In this document: positions 1-12,000 of the stretch, piece after piece | How the letters are laid out: every line of letters begins with the position of its first letter | Position numbering within the stretch: position 1 is the stretch's first letter | Made by a program: the position numbers and the translations under genes | Notes under the pieces: model-generated | What the model was told of the DNA's origin: nothing | Databases searched by the model: none | The model's input: only the letters and a program-made list of their open reading frames with translations | Source of the DNA: Owenia fusiformis | Taxonomy: Eukaryota > Annelida > Polychaeta > Sabellida > Oweniidae | DNA: 64,000 nt | NCBI GenBank assembly: GCA_903813345.2 | Contig: CAIIXF020000012.1 | Coordinates: 21,650,184 to 21,714,183 of the forward strand | Reading direction: 5' to 3'

Positions 1-3000
1 ATGGATGAATCTGAAGGAGACCCTCACATCCCATCAGCTGGTTCTGAGGAGAAACAAGGAGAGACATCCCCCAAGAAACCTATATGCATTATTGCACTTG
101 GGATGGCTGGATCAGGGAAAACAACCCTAGTTCAGGTACATACATGTATATTACAATTTGAATATTATATATACTGTTACATTCTGATACTCATATAGCA
201 TCTGTTTCTCAGGGCTGAGAAGAAATGAGATGTCATGGTATATCATGATGATACTGTTAGTGCACATTTGATATATTATCTGGGATTGACAATTACTAAT
301 CATTAAGTATATCAGTCCCAGATAACATTCATTGTTCACATCAGATGATTCATTCCTCATGTCTATTATGTAAAATTGCAGTTTTCACAATCTGACTAAA
401 ATTTGTCTAAGGTACCAGTTTTCATTTTCAAGTGGGTACAACTGGGTTTTAAATGGGTACATGTCAATAGCCTGTTTTAACACTTCAAAGTTTGTGTGCC
501 CGACTGCTTAAATCTGGGGAGATCACTGCTTTAAGCTGATCACCATATATATTCTTATATTATATATTCTATGTACATGTGATTTAATGGAACTGGCATT
601 CATGACTTATGTAATAAATTGATACCCATACATGTATATCCACATCTCTTCCAATCTCTTAGTCCAATCTCTTTGATTATGTTTTAATGGCACTAAGGTA
701 TTATAAGGAAATCTTGTTTTGCTATTTTTAGAGGCTGACAGCTCATCTTCATGCAAAGAAAACACCACCGTATGTTGTTAATCTTGACCCTGCCTGTCAT
801 GAGGTGCCCTTCCCTTCTAATATAGGTAATTGTATTTGATACTGAAAATGTCATCATTAAAAAAAATTCAGTTTAATGTGTGACTCAATTTTTTTGCTTG
901 GCAAATGACTACAATTATAACAAACTGATAACAATATAGCCCCCAAAGGCTGCTATAAAAATATTTATTCCATAGTTAGCATGATATTCATAGGATAACA
1001 TGTGAAAATAACTGTATTTTTGTAATCAGTGGTAAAATATGATATTTTTGACAAATTTTCACTTAACCATAGCATACGTTTTTTTAGCCATGACATACGG
1101 CACCGTATGCGATGGTTTATGGATTTTTGCTACTTCAGACTCAAAACGAGGCAAAGTGTCAACATCGCCGGATCGTTTAGAAAATTCGAATTAAATAACT
1201 TAATTTCCGACGATTCTGATGATGACTTTAACTATGGAATAAAAAGAACATCCTATGATTTAATCGTGATATGATTTTAATCCACTCATGGATATTTATA
1301 TCTGCACTCTCTCACTACGCTTGCTCGTGCAGACATCATATCCATTCGTGGATAAAAATCATATCACTCATAAATCATAGGATATCCTCTATATATAAAT
1401 ACAATATAATAAGTGATAATTATCCCATCGAACGAAGTTCGGAGGGATATAGGGAACGCCTCCGTCCGTCCGTACGTACGTCCGTCCTTCTGTCCGTCCG
1501 TCCGGGCAATAACTCAAATACTGTTGGCCCGATTTTGTTCATATTTTGTACACATATACCCTATGGGAGTAGAAAATCTGCTCGAAAGCCGATTTTCAAA
1601 ATGGCCGCTCATTTCAAAATGGCGGCCATTTTAGTGCCGATTTTACAGTAATTTAGGTGTAATATGTAAAACTGTAATAGCAATATGTTTTAAATGTAAA
1701 AAAATTATAAAGGACATTAATAATGCTACAAATGTAGATATTAAAGAAGCACATGGCAGCCATCTTGAAAAATGGCGGCCTTTACTCGTCATTTTACGAT
1801 TTTTGCTATAACTCAAAAAATAGTGGAGCGATTTTGTTCATATTTGGTATGTGAATACAATAAGCATTGCACACTGTCTAAAGACACTTTTGGTAGAAGG
1901 CGGCCATTTTGAAAAAAATTTTGAAAAATTGCCGCCATTTTAATGTATTTTACTATAACTCGAAAAGTAGTGGAGTGATTTTGTTCATATTTCGTATGTG
2001 AATACTATAAGCATGGCACACTGTCTATTTCTAATGACACTTTTGGTAGACAGTGGCCATTTTGAAAAATGGCCGCCATTTTAACGTATTTTACTATAAC
2101 TCGAAAAGTAATGGAGCGATTTTGTTCATATTTGATATGTGAATACTTTAAGCATGGCACATTTTCTAATAAAACTTTGGGGAGTAGTCGGCCATTTTGA
2201 AAAATGGCCACCATTTTTATGTGTGTTATTTTACAAGTACGTGTGCGATTTTTCAAAAATTTTAGAGGTGGCTACTTAAAAGCACATTATTTCTTCTGAT
2301 GACAACTTGGCTAGTGAGCAACCATTTTGAAAATGGTGGCCTTTCTGGTGTGTTGTTTTATGATATTTGCTATTCGTTTGTAAAAATGCCAGCCATTTAT
2401 ATATATCTTTTATTGACTCTCTGATGTCATTACAATGACATATTAGTCATTAAAAACTACAATCTACAAAACTGACCTAAGACTAAACTAACTATTGAAT
2501 ACAAAAATAAAGTTGTTTCTGTTCGATGGGATTCGCTACGCTTTGGCGTTGACGTTGTTCTGGTTTTAATTAATGATTTATATGTATACATGTATTTTAT
2601 TTTATTTCAGATATTCGAGACACTGTTAACTACAAAGAAGTCATGAAACAGTATCCTTTTTCAAATACATGTACTAACATTTTAATTTTTGGGCTGCTCA
2701 ATCTTTTCATACAGTTTTAACCAAATGCTTATTTTTGGCTCACATAGGTGATCGGGTAGGTGTAAATCTGTTTGTTGGTCCATTCATCAATCTGTTTGTT
2801 GGTTCTGTCTGTCCATTTGCAATTTGCTTTATTTCTGAATATATGAGACATGAGAAAAAGGAAGGAATAAAATCTTTCATCTAAGTCAGGTGACCTAGTT
2901 TTTGCAAATTTCAGAAAGAAGAACATCATTTTTTTCTAGTTGCTATTGAGTCTAATTAAGTCAGATCTCTTCAGTATTATGTCTCATATTGGTTCATGTA

Positions 3001-6000
3001 CATGTACACAATTCAATTTATATAACAAATTATTATTTATTCCAAGCAGCCTCCAACTATTATTGTTATTTTAGAATCAGCCTTTAAGTACAAATGTGAG
3101 TACTCTTCCCTTGATTAGTGAAGTTGATCCTTGTCATTATTCAGATACAATTTAGGTCCAAATGGAGGCATTGTGACATCACTCAACTTATTCGCTACAA
3201 GGTTTGACCAAGTGATGGGATTCATTGACAAAAATAAGTCCAAAAATGAGTAAGTGATAGTTAAACTAAAGGAACACTGTCTCAGATTATTCATAAAGGG
3301 AATGATGTTCAGTTGCCTGTTTAGTAAGAAGATCATAAAGAAATATTTAGAATATAAAATTCTGAAGTTCGGGAAGGTTATAGAGATATCAGTCATTCCT
3401 CCATCCTATGTTCGTCTATCCTGGTAATAATTTATATACCAGTTGACAGATTTAGTTTAATGACTAATAAGAATAAACTAATTATGTCTAATATTGGAAT
3501 TGGACCTCTATTTAAGAAGGAATTTCCAGTATTAGTATACCTGCATGATGTACTGATACCTTATTGGCAAATTCAAAATAAGCAATCATGTTTTGTAATC
3601 TTTGATTACTGAAATACCACTTGACTGATTTGATTCAAATGTTATAGTTGATGCCTATAAGGATCGGAATAAAGATGTCTGCTCAAGAAGAAATTTTCAA
3701 GATGGGTACTAACTTTTTAAATGGCAGTGATTGTTTACATAAATGCTAAGTTATCAGTTGTTGGTCTTAATTTCTTAGGCAAAAATCTATTGGGAATAGG
3801 GTCTATATTCGAGAAAGTATTCCCAATATTGTTACTTAATTCAAAATTGAATTTTGGTAACCACCACTTTTTAGTAAAAATTCAATTCTTGATAGCTCAC
3901 GAAAATTGTAACATTTGTCACAGATGCTAATGACAAATACCAGTCACAAAAACTATACAATAACAAAAAGTCCTCACTTTCTTGTATTGACATAAATTAT
4001 ATAACAATTTCAGATTAATGTATGGCTTCTAACATTCATTGTCATGTTATAACCACTCGCTGTCTTAAATATTCTAACTTTAATATATTGTTACAGGTAT
4101 ATTATACTGGACACACCTGGCCAGAGAGGTGTTTACATGGTCAGCATCAGGCACTATTATAACACTTTAATATATTGTTACAGGTATATTATACTGGACA
4201 CACCTGGCCAGATAGAGGTGTTTACATGGTCAGCATCAGGCACTATTATAACACTTTAATATATTGTTACAGGTATATTATACTGGACACACCTGGCCAG
4301 ATAGAGGTGTTTACATGGTCAGCATCAGGCACTATTATAACACTTTAATATATTGTTACAGGTATATTATACTGGACACACCTGGCCAGAGAGGTGTTTA
4401 CATGGTCAGCATCAGGCACTATTATAACACTTTAATATATTGTTACAGGTATATTATACTGGACACACCTGGCCAGAGAGGTGTTTACATGGTCAGCATC
4501 AGGCACTATTATAACACTTTAATATATTGTTACAGGTATATTATACTGGACACACCTGGCCAGATAGAAGTGTTTACATGGTCAGCATCAGGCACTATTA
4601 TAACACTTTAATATATTGTTACAGGTATATTATACTGGACACACCTGGCCAGATAGAGGTGTTTACATGGTCAGCATCAGGCACTATTATAACACTTTAA
4701 TATATTGTTACAGGTATATTATACTGGACACACCTGGCCAGATAGAGGTGTTTACATGGACAGCATCAGGCACTATTATAACACTTTAATATATTGTTAC
4801 AGGTATATTATACTGGACACACCTGGCCAGAGAGGTGTTTACATGGTCAGCATCAGGCACTATTATAACACTTTAATATATTGTTACAGGTATATTATAC
4901 TGGACACACCTGGCCAGATAGAGGTGTTTACATGGTCAGCATCAGGCACTATTATAACACTTTAATATATTGTTACAGGTATATTATACTGGACACACCT
5001 GGCCAGATAGAGGTGTTTACATGGTCAGCATCAGGCACTATTATAACACTTTAATATATTGTTACAGGTATATTATACTGGACACACCTGGCAAGATAGA
5101 GGTGTTTACATGGTCAGCATCAGGCACTATTATAACACTTTAATATATTGTTACAGGTATATTATACTGGACACACCTGGCAAGATAGAGGTGTTTACAT
5201 GGTCAGCATCAGGCACTATTATAACACTTTAATATATTGTTACAGGTATATTATACTGGACACACCTGGCAAGATAGAGGTGTTTACATGGTCAGCATCA
5301 GGCACTATTATAACACTTTAATATATTGTTACAGGTATATTATACTGGACACACCTGGCCAGATAGAGGTGTTTACATGGTCAGCATCAGGCACTATTAT
5401 AACACTTTAATATATTGTTACAGGTATATTATACTTGACACACCTGGCCAGATAGAGGTGTTTACATGGTCAGCATCAGGCACTATTATAACACTTTAAT
5501 ATATTGTTACAGGTATATTATACTGGACACACCTGGCCAGAGAGGTGTTTACATGGTCAGCATCAGGCACTATTATAACACTTTAATATATTGTTACAGG
5601 TATATTATACTGGACACACCTGGCCAGATAGAGGTGTTTACATGGTCAGCATCAGGCACTATTATAACAGAGGCATTGGTGAGTTGATTACACTGAAATG
5701 AATATGTGCTTTTTACATTTTATAGTATAATTATTAAAGTTTTCTATCAAAATCTTCTGTTTAATAGTAATTCATAAAACAATTGGATATCTGTCTTCTC
5801 TAAGACTTTCACATTAAACATCCCTGAAAGTTTTGAAACTAACACTTATTTGTATTTTGTAGTCACATTAAAATGAAGAAATATTTTCCAAACTTATTGT
5901 TAACCAAGGGCGTTACAATACCCGGGAATTTATCGGTTCGTGCAGTTTTGTGATAGCGCCATCTGCAGGTCACTGTGGTTATAGCCTACATAATACGGGG

Positions 6001-9000
6001 TAGGATATCGGGAATTCGGTGCAGTTTCTATCCCTTGATTACGCTATGAATTGAAGCAAGTGTGACTACTTTATCCACTTAAACAATTTGATAATTGATT
6101 AAATCGTTAAACAAAATCGATAAACACGTCATACACTTCCCATCTCCTTAGAAATTAGCATGTATTTATCAGATTGTGTTTTCGGACGATGCTCGACCCA
6201 GACCACTAGGGAAATCCTTATGCTAATTAGTATAACGTCATATTTTCCTGGGGAATCCTAGATTTCAAAGCCTCAGTCTTTTATTGTGTCAAATGTAAAC
6301 GTTCTTTTGCAGACAGAAAATTGACAGATTAGCTTTTAACTTTCAGCTTTGATGTTTAAATATTCTATATTTCTACCGGACTTCTTGCTGAATATCATAT
6401 AATGTTACAACTTGATTTGGATTTTGGACGATTGCCTGATTGATCCTTTCTGAAATTTTGATTGCGTTCACGATTGATTGGCAAGAAAAATAATTCCTAT
6501 TCTTTTCCAGCGAAGTCTAAATGTTACAGCATAAATTATAATAAATGGGAAGTAGAATGAAGGATGGGCTTCTATCAATACATGGATTGTGCAATGGAAA
6601 AGCAATGGCACAATCAAAAATGTGCATATCAATCGTGAATATCTCTCGGTTCAAAGCTTAATTCCAACAGAATCGTGTCAAAATATGTGTCTGAATAACA
6701 GTTATACATTATAAGATCGCAAACTCTTACAAATTATCAGCCGAATGGCTAATTTTCAACGAAATGTCCTTAAGACAACAGCCCTGGGTCGCGCCTATGA
6801 CGAAAATAAGCTTGAATATCCCTCCCTTAAATAATATTGATAATCACATTTATGCGTGCGCACGCAGCTCATCCACTGAACGAAACGCCACTTCCCGCTG
6901 AAATCACCGGGTATTGATCTTTCCCTTGTTGTTAACGTGTCCTTGTATTAATAAATCCATGTCCATCATGCTCTACAGTGCAGTGGTCTCCCCAGGATTA
7001 GTACAGCTGGATCTATCCTGTTAAAATATATTAAAACGTAACATGCCTCACTATTCAAAATCTGTTGCACCCTTTTTTAAGTGATCAAATATTGAGATAT
7101 TTGGCCATAAAACATAATTATTAGGAATAATCAATCTGATTAATGAAAGTACCTTGGGAGATCCCTGCTGTATATTGTGCATATATTACTTGCAGGCTTC
7201 GTCATACCCCACAGTGGTAGTGTATGTAATGGACACACCTAGGAGTGTTAACCCTGTTACGTTTATGTCAAACATGCTCTATGCATGTAGTATTCTCTAC
7301 AAGACAAAGCTGCCATTCATTGTGGTCATGAATAAGGTAGACTCGCTAACATTTTATCAGAGTTCTGCTTTACAAAATGAAAAGTTCTGCAAGCCAAAAT
7401 GTGAAATTCTGCAAGCCAAAATGTGAAATTCTGCAAAAATTCTGTTCATGAAAACACAGAATGAAATCCTGTGCTAAGGGTTCTTTGGTTCTCCAAACCA
7501 AAAATCACCCTTTTGAAAAACTAGTAATTCTGCATTTTTTCTGCTGTGGCATGTAAAAATGGAATTCTAGTACCTCTGATTTTATGTAAAAATTGCTACA
7601 CATGGTTAGGATATCAATTTATAATAGCATATTCCTCATATAAACTAAACTGAAACATTAAAAAGTACCTAAAATACAACATTGGTTAAGAGAATTTTCC
7701 ATATTTCATACTTCATGATTATATGTGTTAATTGCTGTCTCATTTAGCCTGTTAAAACTCTATTGTTGTTTTCAGACTGACATTGTTGATAATGGGTTTG
7801 CCATGGAATGGATGCATGACTTTGAGGTATTCCAAGAAGCTCTTGAGCAAGAAACCTCATATGTTTCTAACCTTACTAGGTCCATGAGTCTGGTCCTGGA
7901 TGAATTCTATAATAATCTCAAGGTTAGCAACTTTATAATCCAAAACTCTTTGAGTAATCTTAAGGAAATGTCTCAATGGCCCCTGTTACATTGCAGGGTT
8001 GAAGGAAGTATGGGAAAGACTGACCACCGACCAGTCAATCTCCATCCTTGGGTCCAAAATCCATAGGCGGTGCTTATAGGTTGGTGGTTGGGGGTCCTTC
8101 TTTTTCATACACCTCATTAATTTAGCATATGGTGTCCAAATGACCTACGGCCCTAATAGTCTAAACTAGTGGTTTATTGTGGAAATCACCTGCATTACTT
8201 GTTTTGAATCATTTTGAGTCACAGAATAAAAAACATCACATGGTTTATGTTAATTGGCTACTGATGCAGAACTAAACATATTATTATTAATGTGTGTTCT
8301 CTCGAAGTTATATGGAACACCACACACTTTTTGTTACACACTTTAATCTACCAATGGAGTATTATTTTTGCTATCTCGCTTTTAGCAATGAACAGGGGCA
8401 TGGTTGTATTGCAATTGCAATTTCAAGCATTTTATGGCACTGCATGTGTTTCAGGCTGTAGGTGTTTCTGCTGCTACTGGTCTAGGAATTGCTGAGTTCT
8501 TTCAAGCTGTTGATGAGAAAGCTGATGAATATGAGCTGTAAGTACATCCATCAACCTTCTCCTGAGCATGACTATACCTATCTGAACATAAATTTGTGAT
8601 TTTTATGAATAGAAACGTAGTGCATAGATTGAACAGAGTATCTAATTTCCTGTAGACATCGATATTACACAAAAGGGTTCATTAATACATAAATCAATTG
8701 AAATTACAATATTATTAAACTGTTTCATCTACAGAGAATTTTAGCTTACAAATGGGTACTTCCAGACTATCAGATGGGTCTTACCAGAATATATATGAAT
8801 GACTCAACGGATGCATTTATGTGTGCAGCCTGTAGCTGTATATTAATATGTGTACATATGAGTATACTGCATATATAAATTATAATGTTAATACGTTTTA
8901 GGGAGTACAAAGCAGAGTATGAGAGACTAAGGAAGGCAAAAGAGGAAAGGGAACGCAAGGAACAGATAGAACAACTCAAGAAAGATACATCAGGGGAGGT

Positions 9001-12000
9001 TGACCCTATTGCCAAGGAAACAAGATGTATGTTTATGTACTGGTATACACACGTAATCCAGAAACCTATCACATTTTTGTTGTTGTTTTTTTGTTAAAAT
9101 TGATAAATAAGTGTGATAAGAACCGAAAAACTGAACCGTAAAACAAACCAAAAAGATAAAAACCTTGAACCGACCAAACCGAGGAAATTATGAAACCGTT
9201 AGAGCTCATATGGCAAATACATGTATGTGTGGTAGGATAACATAACTTAATCTGAAGGTAGAAACACCCCTGTATAATCTAAGAGGACCTTGTATCTTTA
9301 TCCTGGCTAGGACCATAGGCAGTTCTAACCAGTGCCAGCCTTTTATTGAGTCAGCAGTTAGCAGCACTCTAGTAATCATCTCTCTCTGGTGTACTAGTTA
9401 GCTCACATGCTGAGCTATTGCAATCACCCACTTGTCCTTCTGTCTGTCCGTCCGTTTTAAAAACTCTGTCAATAGGATTCCCGTTTTAAGTTATTTTTGT
9501 TCAACATCAATAAAGAAAACTCCCTAAAACTCCTGGTTCAAAAGATTTCAAAATGGCTGCCATTTTTGTCTCGCGAAATTCACTTTTGGACCATTTGCTT
9601 TAAAACCTCTATTGAAAGGTTCAAAAGCTCACTATTTTCAAAATGGTCGCCATTTATGTCTCGCGAAATTCACTTTTGGCCCATTTCCTAGCTTTACTAA
9701 TAATTTCAGGTTTCCTGCATTGTAAAAGCCATGTCACTGTATAGAGTAGGAGTATGAAATAATTTTGTTGCAAAAAATCGGCCAAAAATTATATCCGTTT
9801 TTATGTCCCCACCACATAGTGTGGGGCCATATTGTCATCCTAGGTGCGTCCATCCGTCTGTCCGTCTGGTTGTCTGTCTGTCCGTCCATACGTCCGGCAG
9901 TTTTCTCCAAAACTGCTACAGATATCACCTTCAAATTTTCAGGAATAACTTGTGAGTGCATACAGATGTGGATGAAAAAAATTAACTCGATAGCTACTTC
10001 CTGTCGGCCATTTTGAGTTCAAATGCTAAAATCCTTGTCTGCACACTTTAAGAAAAACGGCTTCACAGTTGCTTTTAAAACTTTAACATCTTGTTCAGCT
10101 CACTTCATTCTACATCTGATTAGGTTTTGGACCCGTTAGCTCAGTCATGTCAGCCATTTTGAATGTCTTAAGAAAAGTTAGCGCGCGATAATACTTTGTA
10201 TCATATTGAATGGTGTTTTTGAGTTTTCATACTTTAACTATTTAGTAACTTTATAAATAATTTCAGGTGTACTTTGTTGTAAAAGCCTATGTTATTGTTA
10301 AGAGTAGTTATATATGTGATAATTTTGTAAAAGGAAATCAGCAAAAACTCATGATCACTTTTTATTGTCGGCCATTTCGGTTTTTTCCGTCCTAAAATCT
10401 TGTCTGTAGTCTTGTCTACGCGTTTTCAGGTGAACCGTTTGGTAGATTAATTTCGAATTTTCAGAGATGATTCTTAGTATGAAAATCTAAATTTTATTAG
10501 TTTTTTGGCATTCTGGGTAAATGTCAAGGCAGCCATTTTGGATTTTCTTTCCTAAAATCTTGTCTGTAAAGTCTTGTCTACGCGTTTACAGGTGAACCGT
10601 TTGGTAGATCAGTTTCAAATTTTCAGGGATGATTCTTAGAACTTATTAGTTTTTTGACATTCTGGTTCAATGTCAAGGCAGCCATTTTGGATTTTCCATC
10701 CTTAAATCTTGTCTGTAAAGTCTTGTTTAACTGTTTGACGAATCAATTTCAAATTTTCAGGGGTGGTTCTTAGTATGAAAATCTAGAACTAACTAACTTT
10801 GGGGATTCTGGGTAAATTTTAAGGCAGCCATTTTGGATTTTCCGTCCCAAATTGTGTCAGTAAAGTCTTATCATTTTCAGGATAACCATTTGACGGGATC
10901 ACCCATTGGTGGGGACATTTTGTACACATTAGTGTTCTTGTTTTATTTGCAGCCATTTTAGTTAACATTGATTGCATTGATTTGTCCATCTGTCTCGCGA
11001 AATAAACTTTTGGACTATTTGCCTTAAAACCTCCGTCGATAGGATTCCAGTTTTAACTTTTTGTTCAACATCAATACAGAAAACTCACCATGTGACCCCA
11101 GTACTCACGGTTCTATTTATTAACATTAGCTAGCTTCTTTTGCCACATGCTGGGATTGAACCCAGGACCTCGGCATAAGAAGTCCAGTTTGCTATTTACC
11201 TTTACAGAATGGAGACGAAGACGAATTAATGCAGTTTGCAAATCTATAAAATAATATACTTGATTGTAAAATGGCTGCATAGATGTGTTTGTCTAATAAT
11301 TGAGTGTGTTTGCAGATACTTTGAAGGGTGAGGTGAGGAGTAATAGGATGCCAGGTATGGTGATAAGGCCTGGAGCTGATGAAGAGTCAGATAGTGATGA
11401 TGCATATGAACACAGCCCACAAGGTAAACTTTCAATTAGCTTTCTTATTTGGTTAATGTAGAGTTTCTGCATGGCATATGAAATTGAAATGACAACACTT
11501 TGGTATAAATCGCCCAATATACAAATTACATGTAGCTTTCTCGCTTAAAGTAAAGTTAAGTGTTTACTTCGACTTAACAGTGTCAAGATATAGGGACAGA
11601 AAATATTCTAGCATAGTAAGAGCATTCAATATACAGTAAGCAAGTGTAACACAGGCCTTGAGTTTATTGATTTTCTCCACATCGCTATTTTACAAATTTT
11701 GCTGTAACTTGAATAGTGGAGTGATTTTGTTCATATTTGATATGTGAATTATACTCATTAGCATTCCACACTGTTTATGACATTGGCTGGCATATTACAC
11801 TTTTTTATGACAATTTGGCTATTGTGTGACCATTTTGAAATTTTAATGTCTGATGTTTTACAATTTTTGCTATAACTTAAAAAGTAGTAGAAGGATTTTG
11901 TAAAAATGGCATCCATGGCTGTTTGATGGCATTTGCTATGCTTTGGCGTTGCTTTCGTCTAGTTATTCTTTTTATTTTTTCATAATTACTGCGTGTCCAT

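Noticed and set aside
1271-1651. 126-residue ORF with Arg-Pro-Ser-Val runs
   Set aside because: Produced by the TCCG microsatellite of a dispersed repeat; similar frames appear wherever that tract occurs (9765, 13675).
4264-5687. Open frames of 73-115 residues rich in [20 protein letters not shown]
   Set aside because: They are read-through translations of the tandem exon/intron unit in shifted frames, including intron sequence, and not a repeat protein.
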